DNA of 64,000 bases, from positions 1 to 64,000 of the forward strand of contig JAYKXP010000170.1 of the NCBI GenBank assembly GCA_037176845.1, read 5' to 3'. The DNA is from Paramarasmius palmivorus. Taxonomy: Eukaryota > Basidiomycota > Agaricomycetes > Agaricales > Marasmiaceae. Shown here one piece after another: positions 1 through 13,477 of the stretch. The first letter of the stretch is position 1. Each line of letters begins with the position of its first letter. Both the position numbers and the translations under genes were made by a program. The notes under the pieces were generated by a model that was not told the origin of the DNA, did not search any database, and saw nothing but the letters and a program-made list of their open reading frames with translations.

Positions 1-215
1 GAAATACAGTAGTATCACCCTGTTGCAACCCCTATCAACGCTCTACCCTAATAACCCTTCTCTGTCAACGCGCCCCTCTGTATAACCACCGCTTAATGAC
101 CGCCCTAACCCCTAACCCCTAAGACCCCTAAACCCCTATACACGCTATAGACACCCTTACCACCTAACCCTATCCCTAACCCCTAACCCTAACCCCTAAC
201 CCATAACCCTCTCCT
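1..215. repeat. Degenerate telomere-like repeats
   Basis: Irregular runs of CCCTAA, CCCCTAA and near variants fill roughly 60-215 and thin out towards the window edge. The basidiomycete telomere unit is TTAGGG on the G strand, so this is consistent with a subtelomeric or interstitial telomeric tract whose units have diverged. It is not a clean terminal array because the unit length varies between 6 and 8 and other sequence is mixed in. Confidence 0.6.
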
Positions 216-3200
216 AATACCTCCTTGTATAAGACTCAGATCTACGCTATATTTAGTAGTAACTCCCCTCTTAACCCCTTCCCCCTGCCACTGATCCCAC
301 ACCGTGAACTTCGACGTCCAAGGACACCACCTCACTGCACCAACTTTAACTGTTCATTCATACATCATGCAACTTAATTAATAGACAATCAGCTCATCCA
401 TAATAAGGTGACTATAAAAAATCGCAGGCATGCTGTCACCAGAGTGTTACCTATAAACTTAGTCACCTGAACGTCACAACCTAACTACGTTGAGGTATTT
501 TTCTAGACTTCTACCTTTTTTTTCCTTCCCTAATCCACAAATATCACTACACAAATATATTCATAACAGTACTCATAGATTCATCTTTCCAAGCATAAGT
601 CTCTCGTTTCAGACCATAATACCTTATTGAAGAAAAACAGAACTTATATATACTTCGTCATATCAACAATTTACACTCTTCTGTTCACACTCTACTTTAT
701 TAGTACCCAAACGGCACTAATAAACCGACCTGAGCTTCATCGGTCGCATAAAACTTAGGCACACTCAAGCCATCCTGCTCGACCCTGTAATGGGCCTCAT
801 CTGGTGGCCCGTGTACTGGCCGAATTGGCCCTGTTCTCGGTGCCAAAAACAGGGGACCATAAATCTCCCCCCTGCACTTTATTAGGGCAAACAACTGCAC
901 CTTATATAAAAAAACCGCCAACGGCCCTCACTATCGGGGGAAACGTCTCTCCAGCCAAGGAACATCTCCCACACCCGCGCGGGGCCTCCAGGTCGTAGAG
1001 TGGCCTCCTTTCACGCCGCCAGGGCCCCAATAATGAGGCACTCCCGATAAAGGCCGATTTCCCGGTGGTCGAGGCCTCTTTCGGGGATTTTCCGCCATCA
1101 GAGCGAATCTGGGCTCTCATCGCTGGGTAGCAGGGATAGGGAGAAGGTATGTCGGACCTTCGTTTATCAGTCGATTTAATGGTTGCTCTAATACAACATC
1201 CACAGATATTGCATGATCCGGTTATTGAGTTTGGGGAAACGGAATTGCAGTTGGCTATATTTCGCCCCGCAGATGTCGATTATTGGCGTGCGGCATGGAT
1301 GGAATTGTAAAGCATATTCTCGAATTTTTTTAGCGACGAGCCCGTCTTAACATACTCTCAGGACCTCGAATCATCGCCGGAAGCAGATCTATATGCTTCG
1401 TGTACATCAGCGAGCCTGTGTTATCCGGATTATCGTGGCCTGCTGTCACCATCGGGTTTCTCCTAGCAATATGGATGCTACGCGAAGATCAGCTACAGAA
1501 AAGCCGACTCTTGTATGGGAACATGGGCGAAGCAGTATGTTACATGCGTTTTCTCGCTAGCTTGATAGCTGATTGTCTCATTTCAGATACCCCTAGCACT
1601 TTGAGCTTGGAAAGCTCCTCGCCGCATCGTTATGAGTTGTTACGCAAGGCTTCTCAAGTCTCTCGCGCAAGACATTACCCATTGCCATGTATATACTAAT
1701 TCTAGTTTCACGAAAACATTTCTACTCCATCTACTCGAACACAAAGACATCATTTTCCTCATATTATCCATCGCAAAGCTGCCCGCCCAAAAAATGTGAT
1801 ACATGCACCATCCTGAACACCTGAATACGATAACCGTAGATTACGATACTGTAAAAACGAGGGGAACTGCATGTATAGCCCCCAGTGCTACATTCAGGGT
1901 GTCCATTGCATTCGTTGTACATCATCTGATACGCCACAATCCTAGCAGCTCGAAATCAGCACAACAATCTCGCAACAAGAAACGGGACATACAATGCGAT
2001 CAAGATGCTCAGACTTCATGAACCCCAAAGCTTCCTCGAACATCCTACACGACTCCTTAAGCTCCCATCTCCTAAATCCCAAGACAATAGCCCATACGCA
2101 GTGGTGGAAGCACCACCGTCAAAGGAGTTGAGCGCATTACCACTCTCGGGGTTGGAGCTTTGACGAGCGTAGCACGTTCGAGCACTATACGATCTTCCTG
2201 GGTGGTGAATCTTCGAGTACTGCCGACGTTGAGTAGGCACCGTAGTGTCGATTTCGTGGGATACCGTTGAGGTTTGCATGGCTTGTAGGAACCCGAAAGT
2301 ACCAAACCGTCTCTTCGAGGCCGGAGGTTCAAGGAATGAGCGATCCCGTACAGGTATCGACAGATACAAAGGGAAGCGGTGTTGGACCACGATATCGAGT
2401 GACAGTGGTCATAAATGACAGACCACAGGCTACAGTAAGTAATAAGGTCAGAACTTTGACACTCGCCAGTACCGTATGCAAGACAACGCACCACGATGCC
2501 AATCCCTTTGAAAGGCATGAATTCTCCTCTTATGCTTTCTCGTCCTCGCTCTCGACGCGACTGGGCGAGCATTTTCCACTCCACCATCCAAAACCGCAGC
2601 TTGGCATTGAAGAGCAGCTAGGTAGCACTGAGGACGTCGACGGTACGAAAGCTCGCTTGTGCTCGGTCGATGCCACTATCCTCATCTATATACCCGTTTC
2701 CTTCGTTAAAGCCCTCCTACGGTGCTACTCCTTCGACCTCCCGGTATGAATCCTGAGTGTAAGACTGCAGATGAGAGGCGTTGAGTACTCTCGGAGTCGT
2801 CGCGGTAGTGGAACAGGTGCAAGTACGACCTGTCGAGACGTCGTGCCGAGTGGATGTTGAAAGGACGAAACTTGGACTGAAAGTGGTGCCAGAATCGAGC
2901 ATAGAAGGGTTGGCTGTCATCGTGCTATCGTACGACGAGGTGAAGTGACAGCAATGGGAGTTGAAAGGCCGATGCGAACCGTCTGATTTGAGTTCCTCGG
3001 CTAGTTGTTTTTGAGTCACAAATGAGCAGGAACTCGAAGTCAGCAGAGATGCCCGACTTACCAAACAACACCTCAAGACCAAAGACTTCCAGCCATCCAT
3101 AATCTTTAAGATTCCCATTGTCAACATATTCTCTGGGCAGAATTCAGAGAAACCGACGACAACGCTAGGCTGATCTCGAGACTTTGAGGGATGATGTCAC

Positions 3201-6200
3201 GGACGCCTGTGACCAAGGCCCATATACAGTCTGCTGGTAGGTATGTCAGGGTTTAGAAAAGAGCATACGCCATGGTACAGGGACATACCTTTGTGTTGAA
3301 CCTCGGTCCCGAGGAAGTGTATCTTCGTTCCCCTTCTCTTTTCCCAACCGTAAACGTGCTTCTGTCATCGTGTCTGGACTTGGTACGGAGATACCCTTGA
3401 CGTCGTAAAAAGGTAGGCCATGAATGATATATTGATTTGGAGGGGGATCCACGCCAGTGGTTTGGCCGAATAGGTGTGTAGCAAGAGTAAATGATGGTGG
3501 CAGCCTAAAGGGAAGGCGAACAGATAGTGCGGTGCATATGACGATGAACCGGAGTGTTGGGGGAGCATACATGACGACGGCTGAGGGCACAAGGAAGAGG
3601 AGCGTATAAACGGTCTGGGTTGAGGTCGGTGGATACTGGATAGGATGGGGGAGATGGGGTACAAGTGAACATCTATAAGTCAATGTAAGAATCGTCACTA
3701 TAACTAGCTACAAAAGCACCAGCGCACCTCACGCTTTTACGTAGTCATAGTTTCTACGTTGTTGAATGACGCGTGGTGGAAATAGTCGTGCGAGGAGGGG
3801 TTGGAAAGGAATACGTTTGGTACGAGTATGGCAAGAGGAGTAAGGGTTGTTCCTCGGAATGCCGTCGTTTGTCCAGTACAAAAAACCTATTGCGGGAGGA
3901 GCCGACCGTAATACCGGCGGTTGGTATAGGATGAAAGGTTAGGCTAGGATGAGTGAACGAGGGATTTGGTCTGTGGAGGACAGAAAAGAAGGGATGAAAA
4001 AACGCGAGCTCATCCAAACCGGACCTTTCGGCTCTCCCGGCTCCGAACCAGGGCCTCGAACGCCCCATCACGTAAACCGGCAGGCATTTCGTTTCTTGCC
4101 TTCATTCCACGACGACCATAGAATTCCCCTTTTTTCTTGGACACGACGCGTCCAATCATACATATCGGCATGGTAAGGGCGAGTACCCATGTTTATATCT
4201 ACGGTGAGCACACCAATAACACATAGATTTACGCGTTGGTGACATAAGTCCTAATTCAAAGTTTGTTATCTGCACCGACCTAGCGACCCTCAACGGCGGC
4301 GTGCTATGCTATAATTAGGACTCCTTGATATATTGTCCCAGAGACTCGTATCAGAATTCGGTTATGCAATGAGTACGTTGCCTCTTGAATACTCAGTGAC
4401 AACGCTAATCCCGAATATCAGTCTCCAGAAACGAAATCCTGCCACATGATGGTCTACGTGGTCTCAGTCGGGAGACTCTAGAATATAACTCTTACGCCAA
4501 AAGTACAGTACTGAGGATGTGCTTGCTAGCTCCCCCGGTCTCTCGACGAGCTACCCATCTACGGCTCATTTACTATACTCAACGTATTCGAAACGCAATA
4601 CCGTTCTTCTTCCAAACATGAATTATCTAGATCTAGTGAGTATTTCCTTTTGTTTTGACCGCACACTAATAACTCCTTGCCCTCTCTACGCCAGCTAATG
4701 CACATGCCACAACCTCAAAAAACATCGTAGACAGCTAACCGCTGGAGAACTCGAACGTGCCATGAATTACGTCGAATCCAGCTTTACCAGACGATTCGTT
4801 CAATAATATCTCGGGGATATCACTTCATACACGGCTGTCAATTCAACGAACCGTTACCTAGCGCTGAGAGTTCAAAGGCTCTTCCTGTGTCATCCGTCAA
4901 GTATCTCTGAGAAGCGCAGGTACGTATCCCCGGTGTCTCCTCTCTTTCTCACTTGAACATCTATGTAGATTCTCGTCACTCGTCGCAAGCGCGACGCACC
5001 CATACCAAACTTACGTGCTTTTTGGATATATCTGATGGTTCGTCCGTCTCAATTCAGCGATGACAAAAAAGAACCACTCAAGGGCACTCTCATTCACTAA
5101 TCTACTTCCTTGGATCGTCGAACACCCGTATTTTGCTAGAATCACTCATATGTCCCGGCATTGGACAAAAGCCTCGAGCTGTCGAACTAGGCTCTAGGCA
5201 CACTCGGATGTACTCGTGGAAGGCACTACTAAATTGCAAAAGGGGTAGCAACAGAGAACTCAACAATCTCCTGATAATTTATCGTGTCTGTCTTCTCCGC
5301 GCCTGTCTAAAACCATATTCAATGTTCTGGTCTCGATAGTGTCCCTTTCAATGGAAAATCACCAAGCGCTTATAGGATCTTCAAGGATCCTCTTCGCGTT
5401 CATATTCGTCAGGGTACAACCCCGTCACGGCCCTAAGTGTCAACTCAAAACGGATTCCAAGCGATCTATCAATTGTACGACATTCAACGACAAATTACCC
5501 ATCCAGACTTTACTAGTGAGTAATCCAGCACTATTGTGTATACAGCCTTTTCATATCTCTTCCTGCCTCGAGGCTTCCCGAACATGTCCTTGTCGGAATC
5601 TTGACGCTTAGAACACGGGTTCAGGAGCATTTCTCGGTATCAGCTTCGAAAGTAATGATCCAAGGGTCTCGGAGAATCGCTACTTCCGGAGGTGACGTTT
5701 CGGACGTAAAAAAAACTTCCTATACCCGGGAGGCCGCGAGGTGACTGATTGACGAGGTTGGAAGCAGAGACAGGGAATGGAGATCTTGGACCATCGGATG
5801 TGTCGCTACATGGATTTGATACGAAGATACGGTAGGGTTCCTTTCCAGAGATATGGAATGCAGGGGGATATGCACGAGGTATAGATATTTCGACGGATTC
5901 GCATGAGATTTGAATGCTGGCTAACCAGTTGAGGTTCCTGACGGGTGCGTGGCATGAGTGCGGAGGTATGATGTACTTCGCGGTTTGACTGATCGGGACA
6001 GATGCGCTGCGAAAAGTGTCTTAATGCGGTTCTAAGTGGTAGGCGATAGGTTGAGGAATTGGAAGATTGAAGGGCGAAAAGATTGACGTGCGTGGTCAAA
6101 ATGCTTCGCTGTTCGGGTTAGACACAGTGACTATCAGAGAGACGAAACGATTTCAGCAAAGAAAAAAGCTGAAGTTTCAATCATAACAAACCTCAGTCAC

Positions 6201-7572
6201 GGGCAGGTATCAACATCGGCATAGTCCCTCGTTTCTTGCTCGCTAAGACCTTTGCCATCCAACAAGGAGCTCCCAGAGCCAATATCCTGCCGCATATGGT
6301 GTCATTCGGCAGGTTGATGCCTCGCTCAGGACAAGAGCTGGTGCTGGGCAAGTTGCACGAACGTCAGATCATCAATTCGGAACATAGTGAGTGATAACGC
6401 TCAAGGGTATGAGATTCCGAGGCTCCTGCAAGGGCGAACTGAAGAAGGGAGTGAAGTCGTTCATCGTCGTGTGAGCGGCTGTCTGTCGGACCAACGAGAG
6501 AAACGAGCGAGATGGTATGTTTGTTGATGCATTCCGCAGCTTGGTTGGGCAAACTCAAAGTTGAAGCAGTAGTCGTGTTCGGCGACGTGTGATATGGTTA
6601 TCGGGTCCTGGTGGAGGGCCTGGGTGACGAAATCCTGGAATAGACCGGGGAAACGTTAGCCAGAGATTAGGGTACGAACACGGAAAAGCGCTCACCACTC
6701 GCATCAGAGACGTTTCTTTACAGCCAAAACATCCAACTTGACACCATTCCTCATTCCCCATCTCCATGCTCCGATTATTCATCCTTGGAAATGAGCCTCT
6801 TGTCCTACGCAATGCGACAGATACATAGGACACAGATGCAGTTGCGCATGGGGCTGTAGGCGTGTAGAGCTCAGAGAGAAGGAAGAAGACGGCTAGGGAA
6901 TGTTGCGCGCTGTGGGAATAGGGTAGGAGATGGGTTGCACATGAAAGATTCGTGTGCGGTGGCCAGTGCGCATCGTGAGTTCAAGGGAGGTGTCGACGTG
7001 GGTGTGTTTGCATGGACGTATGTAGGATCGGAGTTCCTTGCATGCCTCACTGGAGAGACAGAGAGGTCGCGATAAGAGCAGAGGTACGATAGGGTAGAGT
7101 TACTGGATTCGAGGATGCACTGGCTGTTGTGCTAGGGGGTTAGTGATAAATCAAAACGTAGAGAAAACTCTGCTCACCCCCTCCTAAGATTTTCCGACCA
7201 TTCATCCTCTGCTGAACTCTCCAGGAAACTATGTCCCCGTCGTGGAAACATGCCTGTAACTCTTGCTTGGGAGGATTGGTTCGGAAACCATCGACATTGA
7301 ACAAGCTCGTCGCTGGTGAAGGTCCGAAATTGTTTGTTGTTAGCAAATACGAGCAATTGGGTTAGGGTCAGGCTGGGCGTTTGACAATCATCACTGGCAC
7401 CGCCTCCTTTTCTGTTCCCCATCATCTACTTCGTTTTGCCGCAAAATCTCCTTTCAGCCCTTACAGTGCTGGAAGTCACTTCAATGGCTATCTACTCAAT
7501 TGTCTCTGCTGATGCCAATCCAGACACTACCTGGGTAATGATGAACCGAGGTGTTAAATAACGCGAGACTAT
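216..7572. other. Gene-poor stretch, no confident gene
   Basis: Only short open frames on both strands, none with a recognisable domain. Coding-looking scraps exist. A 53-codon frame at 1149-1310 (+) starts with ATG and reads smoothly. Overlapping frames at 2016-2749 occur on both strands, and 7140-7425 (-) sh frames of plausible composition. None could be joined into a gene with convincing splice sites. It could hold small hypothetical genes or decayed sequence next to the telomere-like tract. Confidence 0.4.
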
Positions 7573-8888
7573 TTACTCCCGCTCTTGTAAGAGTGAATTA
7601 CAGTGTTTCTTCAATACCTTATGAGAAGGGATGATCTTGAGACCTGACAGCTGTGAAGGCGTACATTTGAGCATTTCTTTGTAAAGTAGGAACAGCTGCT
7701 TACTAGCATGAAAAACGCTAATGCTTCCTCCACTCGACTCAGCCCTCCTATCGGCGTCTTGAAGCCCAATTTCGTTGTCTTCCTTCCAACTTCGAAAGCT
7801 CTTTTCCAAGTTTACTCGGTTATTAAATAACATCATTAACGAGTTGGTGTAAAGCTTTGCGAGGTTGACTCCGGAGATCTGATGGAGAGTGTTGTTATGA
7901 ATGCTGAGGAAGAACACGAGATCGACAAGGGCAGCTGTTGCCGTGATAACACCTGTTTCGACCGTAAGCCGGGTCACTGTTTGAGCTGTTCAGTAGGAAT
8001 TGAATGAAACATCGATTCTATAGCCTACACTTTGTGATAATTGTGTTGGTGTGGAAGGAGAATTCATTTCGATCACGAAGTAGCTAGACCAAATGGAAAC
8101 GTCAACTTGAAGGAGTGTCAGTCAACAGGTACCAGATGGGACTCACATAGAATGTCATACAAGCGGCGATTACAACGTCAACTGTTGCAGATGTCCCCAG
8201 CCTCACTCCGACAGCTTCAGGTAGTCCCGGAGTGACACTGCTTTCTCGTGGTTCAATACGGAGCTATGTATAACCATTCAGATTCAACTACTCGATTCTC
8301 ACGAGTCACTAGATATGCCTCACATAGTGGGCTGCTGCCGCTGCCCCCGCAAGCTGAAGGAGTGCCATGAGGATAATGAATGCAAAAACAACTCGGGAAC
8401 TCGATATGGTCCAGATCCTCCAGCCAAAGAAAACCTTTATCCTTAAAGACATCAATGCGACGGCTGAACGTAAAACTGGACTCACTTGTACGATTGCACC
8501 AATTATGCTCGTCAATAAAGGTACATTGAGAAACTCTGAATGCAGGAGGTCAAGCGTTTCAGGGTTTCCCCATCCAATTGCGAACCATTGGACAGCATCA
8601 TATGTGGCAGAGATAGTCTGGGCCCAGTCAAGGATGAAGACAACGTACACTTTGCACAGCATAAGAATTAAAACACATAAATGATTGAATTATCATACCT
8701 ATGATCTTGAAGACACCTCTATCGCTCCTGAACGTGATGTGATATACGTAGACCTGCACACAAAGGGCACCTATCAAGCCCCAGTTGAAGCAAATGCCTA
8801 AAAGGCGAGGAAGCGCGCTGTGAAATCTGCGGTGAGAGGATCTTCTTGGCGTGAGATTGAGATACAAACAGCCAGATGATCTTTTCAT
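7573..8888 (-). CDS. DUF6534-like multi-pass membrane protein
   Basis: Protein of an integral membrane family very common in agaricomycetes (DUF6534 type); function unknown. Read on the minus strand, the order is: a first helix with FNWGLIGALCVQVYVYH, a second exon with VVFILDWAQTISATYDAV, a segment with SEFLNVPLLTSIIGAIVQ, then FFGWRIWTISSSRVVFAF, then a helix ending in DVVIAACMTFY, then TRLTVETGVITATAALVDL and a cytoplasmic tail. Exons join in frame across introns with GT-AG borders: 8655-8705 region, about 8444-8492, about 8265-8320, about 8089-8150, and about 7981-8034. The last junction gives the family-like string FSFHTNTIITKLTRLTVETG. No broken frame was seen. The N terminus is uncertain: ATG at 8888 with a short extra intron is the best fit, while ATG at 8904 is in another frame. 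Confidence 0.75.
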
Positions 8889-10331
8889 GAGTTAGCGGGT
8901 CCATATATCTTGTGAGAATTAATACTTATTCCTTCGTCTAAGAGTGCATATATACTGTAAGGGACCGGTGGTAAATACACCGCTTTCAGATGGAGTGCAT
9001 CCCATCAAGGGCAGTCATCATTCTCTGAGGAACTCGCTTTGACCGGAACATGGTTATGTCACTGGTTCAGGTGAAGGAACTTCCTTATCATGTACAGTTC
9101 CACATGTACCACTGATTTCCTCATCCGTTCCATTCGAAAGGCACGAGTGCTGTGAAAATGATGTCAGAATGGTTGTGGTAATTATCCGACGAGTAAGGAC
9201 ATTCTGCGAAATCTATTGCATTTGGGGACTAATGGGCCGAAAGAAATTGAAGGGTTGTATAGCTAATATAGTACGAGACGTTTGCTCACGTTGAGCGGTG
9301 GTGTAAATGGCCACTCCCGCGTTTACCATCTACCTCCGTGTCACACAGACGGCTGTGGACTAGCCGTGCCCGTCGACGGTGGCACGGTGCGCTTACCGTT
9401 GCTCTTCCATGGGCTGGTCATGATGGACATCCTGCCAAACTCCAAGGATTGCTATGAGAAGATGCTGTGAATAGAGCTCCGGGCCATGTCCGTTGCTGTA
9501 CCAAACTAATTGCTGTCACAATGCCCACATCTGATGAGACCAATGAAAACACTGCCCGTAACTAACCATGTGGATCATACTTTGGATTCCGGCTGGATTG
9601 TGTCCTGTGTACCTTACAAAAATTGCATGAGAAGCCTAGGGCACAGAATTGGTCTGTCGTAGAGGCGATTTATAGCCAGTACAAGCTTTAATAACCCTAA
9701 GCCGTGAAAACATCCCTGGGAAGGCGCTGTAGGGCTGCTGACAGGGTGCTATTGTAGTGGACGCAGAACGGCGAGCATATACCATGGAAGTGTGAAGTAC
9801 GGATAGAGCTTGATATACAATTCATAGATGAGGTCAAAATGAATAGCAGCTTGAAGAACAAGCCTGAACCATCGGCCCGGCCGAACGAGTCAGTGAGATA
9901 TAGTCAAGTGTACACTTTTTGAATCACTAGGCCAATGCTGGCGGCCACAGCTGAATACATTTCCCGAGACAATTGAAGTAGTTCGCGAATTGAGGCACTG
10001 GCACTGCGGTGCCTCATACAGCTTTGGTGAACAAAAATCTCGCGAAGAACAGATTTTCGTACTTTTCTGCGATTATTGTGCAGCGAATAGCAGAATGACT
10101 ATATTTGGTAACCAAATACAGCCGAGCAAATCGGTCAACCTTTTTCCTACACGCTCTCTTTTGCACAAGGTCTCGTGAGGCACCGCCGTGTGGCTGGCAA
10201 ATATCAATATTGATGGTACCTTAATGGATTGGTGATCTACCTATGAGCCTATTCGGATCCCGCTGAACAGGCTCTATAACAAACCCTGCTTCTGACTGTG
10301 CGTACGTGTATTCTCAATACCACCGCCTCTT
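8889..10331. other. Intergenic, nothing recognised
   Basis: Short scattered open frames only (for example 9282-9470 and 9990-10178 on +), with no domain, no splice pattern and no tRNA. It includes the upstream region of the DUF6534-like gene. Confidence 0.5.
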
Positions 10332-10571
10332 TGTAATAGCTCCCTAGACCAGACGTCTAGGTATGGTAGCTTGGAGCCTTAATTCACCCGAGACCTGGAC
10401 ACAACGAGGTTTTATAACAACGTAGGTACAAGTGCTGGGCAAAATAAGACTAAGGAAGGTAAGGAAACGAGCTGATTTATATACTGTACTGGTGGTCCGG
10501 GTAAACGGGTAATGGGTATCCGGATATTGTAAGGAACGCATAGATGTTGAGAAGCTAGCGTAGGCGTTACA
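10332..10571 (-). mobile_element. Solo LTR, copy 1
   Basis: A 240-bp unit that reads, on the minus strand, TGTAACGCC at one end and GCTATTACA at the other, the TG...CA ends usual for LTRs. A second copy, in opposite orientation, lies at 53663-53897 and aligns along its whole length with small indels. Flanking 5-mers are ctctt (left) and atctt (right), a target duplication with one mismatch, which fits an older insertion. No gag or pol is near it, so it is a solo LTR left by recombination. Confidence 0.8.
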
Positions 10572-10795
10572 ATCTTCCCCTGCAGCTTGCTCACCTTCCC
10601 ATCACGGCAGTTCGTCCCGACATTATCAGACACCTCATCGAACGTTGGTGGACTTATTGTAGAAAAGTGGACGTCTGGACCATTGTATATTGTCAAGTAA
10701 TTATCGTGATCTAATACGTGATTTATTTGAGTAGGACTGTGGGGTAGCGAGCCTTGCCTGAAACTGCCCTGCCAGCATTATCTTTGATAACGCTT

Positions 10796-11732
10796 TCATG
10801 GCTTCTTTGGTTTCCTGATCACTGGCTTTGCCTGTGGACGAGGACCCGTGACCTTTGTCTTCTTCACAGTCGATGAAGCAGCACCCCCCGGTGCAGGTCG
10901 CTTCGTACCTGCTGTCTTTGGAGGCTGTTGCTTCTGTGCCTTCTTGGCTGCTGCTTTTGCTTTATTATCCGCACGTCTTTTCTTTACAGCATCGTCATCA
11001 GCGAGTTTCGGAGCTTCAGCGTTACTTCTGAAGAGTTAAAAGCTGTTACTCCTCGATAATGCCAAAACTATCATAACACGTACCTCTTGATTGCCTCATC
11101 CAAAGCCGAAATGTAGTCTTTTTCAAAGTTACTGAATCCCTTTACTTTGCTGTTCAAAAGTGATTCCATCTTCTGATCAATAGCTTTGGATGCTACTCTG
11201 GCATCGGCTTTGATTAGTCCAAGGTACTTTGCCACACCGAACTGTTATACCTTTCAGTTTTTGTTTGATCTATTAAATTGCAGACTTACAGCCGTTTTGT
11301 TTGAAGTGCCATCTCCGAATTTGGTAGGGGGGTCTCGGAACTTGCCACCTTTTGCAATATTCACAAACCGTTCTACATTAACAAGCCTATCCTGGTCGTT
11401 GATGAAATCAATGAAGCTGCGCATCTTTTGGTTGTTGTTCTGGTTCAGATCTTTGCACATGTCTGAGGTGAGCCGTCGTGCAATAAATTGCAGCTCCACT
11501 TTGTGGTCTAGCGAGGGAATGTCAGGGAGACATGGCCATGAAGAGATGTGAATGGACATTTTACCGCAGTCTGTATCAATGCCAGATGGTTTTTTAACGG
11601 GGATTTTATATTAGTTTGATTTCCGGCGTTATAAAAGGGTGCGCCCACGTCAAATTCATATATCGTAGCATCCCCAAGGTCAGAGGGCTTCTTGAAACTG
11701 AACGTTTTGTCAGGACAGTTGAGCGTGGGCAT
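10796..11732 (-). CDS. Hypothetical protein with Lys/Ala-rich tail
   Basis: Not recognised. From the ATG at 11730-11732 the protein opens with MPTLNCPDKTFSFKKPSDLG. It continues with a segment containing LDHKVELQFIARRLTSDM, then INDQDRLVNVERFVNIAKGG. It ends in a basic tail rich in Lys, Ala, Pro and Gln (KKRRADNKAKAAAKKAQK and later KPVIRKPKKP), followed by a stop at 10796-10798. Introns at about 11234-11282 and 11028-11083 have good borders and join in frame. A frame change is needed near the A6 tract at about 11597-11603 to pass from the first frame to one reading KPSGIDTDCGKMSIHI. The start may be further upstream, because an AG acceptor precedes the ATG in frame. The charged tail suggests nucleic-acid or chromatin contact, but this is inference only. 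Confidence 0.5.
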
Positions 11733-13342
11733 GTCGAAGGCCTATTGGTATTATCACATACACAATGGCTTTGTCCTCTCGGTTGCATTTGAGGGATCTG
11801 GGTGGTGCCCGTTGTTCTAATTCGAGAGGGATCGCGACTACCATCAAGGTAGGGAAGAGAAGAGTAGCCAAAAGAAGCGAGAAAGAAACATTGTGAAACG
11901 AAAGACGGCGAATAGTAATGGCACCGGGCGAGGAAATTCAAGTATCAATGAGCAAGTATATATCCATTCTGGCCTTGGGCGCTTCCGGACTGACGCCTGA
12001 TGCAGTGAAAAACGGGAATAATATGATGGGTAAACTGAAGCTGAAAACAGAGAACGACGGGATCCTGACAACGTCGTCTCGCAATCCAAGATGCTCTGTG
12101 GCAATTGCCAGAAATTTTTGCGGAACTGTTCACTCTTCATGTCTGTAACACGGTCTGTGGACACACTTGAGAAGTAATGGCTAGGGTACTTGCAGTTCTA
12201 GCATGCACGTTTGGGTTGACGATATACCGAATCTCTTGACAATGATCTCCGATTCATCCGTTTTCTCGGGATACTCACTGAAACAATCATGACATATAAA
12301 TTGGCCGGGAAAGGCACACTTGATGCAGACCCACAGGATTCTACTGGGACAACACAATCGCATTGTTCAATACACCGACGATAGCAGATACCACTCCTGT
12401 GGTCCGAAGGAATTAACCCAGTGCAGCGCGAACAGCAAGGAAAGACCTACAATGATACGGAAGGCATTATTGACAGCTTCGGGACAGAGGAAGAAAAACT
12501 TTTCATTTATTGACGAGGCAGATAATAACAGGAAGCGTTCGGTTTACTACGGTGTCTGGGATAACTGGAGCCATTCTGGTTTCGGGTTGGCCAGCGATGC
12601 CTTCCACTGCTCATACAGGCTTCTCTTTTCGTCGCCAAGTCCGGCTATGAAGTCGTTGTAGGCCTGCAAGTCATCGTCGGCACTAATATCGCAAACAAGA
12701 CGACGCCACGACTGACCTCGACGCTTTCCCATCCACTGATCATGACTAGTCTCCTCTCTGGTTCGTCTGATCGAGTCCTACAAGTGGTGTACCCCATGCT
12801 GAGCCCCAATGTCCAGCAGAGCGCCTGCTCCCAACGTGTTTGCCCAACGGATTTGTTAGTCCTTTATAGTCGGCGTTGGCGAATCCAGTTCCAACAAGTA
12901 TTCGAGTTACGGGAGCGTGTACACCGTACCACAACAAAGCGGAGCGGTTGGTGACGATTGATGAAAGACACAGACGAGTTGATTGGTTGTAATGGGCCAA
13001 AGGTACTGAGTAAACGGTGCGAACGTCATATATTGAGCGGGTTTTGGCGTACTTTAATTCCCCCCCTACCTTTCGTCCCATACTAACGTAACCGCGAGTG
13101 AGCATGTTAGGTTCAATTTGAGAAAAGCATACTCACACCCCTCCCCTAAACAGTTTGTCTGCAACAGACTTGGGATCGCTTTGTATCGGGAAACGAAAGA
13201 GCATGCGTGATGTTTCCTACGGGCTTCGAATTTGGATACAAGTGACATTGCATGCTTTTTTTTTTTTTTGTGCTTCGTAACTAAATCCGGCGTATGATGG
13301 CTGACGAATGATTTCAAAAGAGCTGAACACCCCCCAAAACCC
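11733..13342. other. Possible upstream exons of a minus-strand gene
   Basis: Several minus-strand pieces look coding. One at 12547-12732 begins MGKRRGQSWRRLVCDISADD. One near 12270-12345 carries WVCIKCAFPGQFICHDCF, a CxxC...CxxC zinc-binding-like pattern, followed by a GTGAGT donor. One near 12045-12150 reads TDMKSEQFRKNFWQLPQS. They may belong to the gene at 10796-11732 or be a separate gene. I could not join them into one frame. A run of about 14 T at 13256-13269 lies further downstream. Confidence 0.35.
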
Positions 13343-13477
13343 CTATTTCTGTGTGAGAATGGGTTCAGAGCATACTCGGGGGTATGCGGGGTCATCATAT
13401 GAGGGTATTGCAGGCGGTGGGAGGTCTTGCGCAAACACTGAGGTGAATAAAGGGACGAGGAGGATTGAGAGCTTCAT
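13343..13477 (-). CDS. Putative small secreted peptide (or 5' exon)
   Basis: A 44-residue frame with ATG at 13475-13477. It begins MKLSILLVPLFTSVFAQD, a clear signal-peptide shape with a short n-region, a hydrophobic core and Ala-x-Ala-like cleavage before QD. A short Pro/Tyr-rich stretch with one Cys follows, then a stop. It may be a small secreted protein, or only the first exon of a longer gene whose next exon I could not find. It is too short to name. Confidence 0.35.
   Translation of the reverse strand: MKLSILLVPLFTSVFAQDLPPPAIPSYDDPAYPRVCSEPILTQK

Noticed and set aside
2016..2749. Overlapping 124-171 codon frames on both strands
   Set aside because: No domain, no splice signals that extend them, and similar coding look on both strands; could not be supported as a gene.
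10344..10541. 65-codon frame ending CVQVSGELRLQATIPRRLV
   Set aside because: Also present at 53658-53885, but both lie inside the solo LTRs; shared because the LTR is repeated, not because it is a gene.
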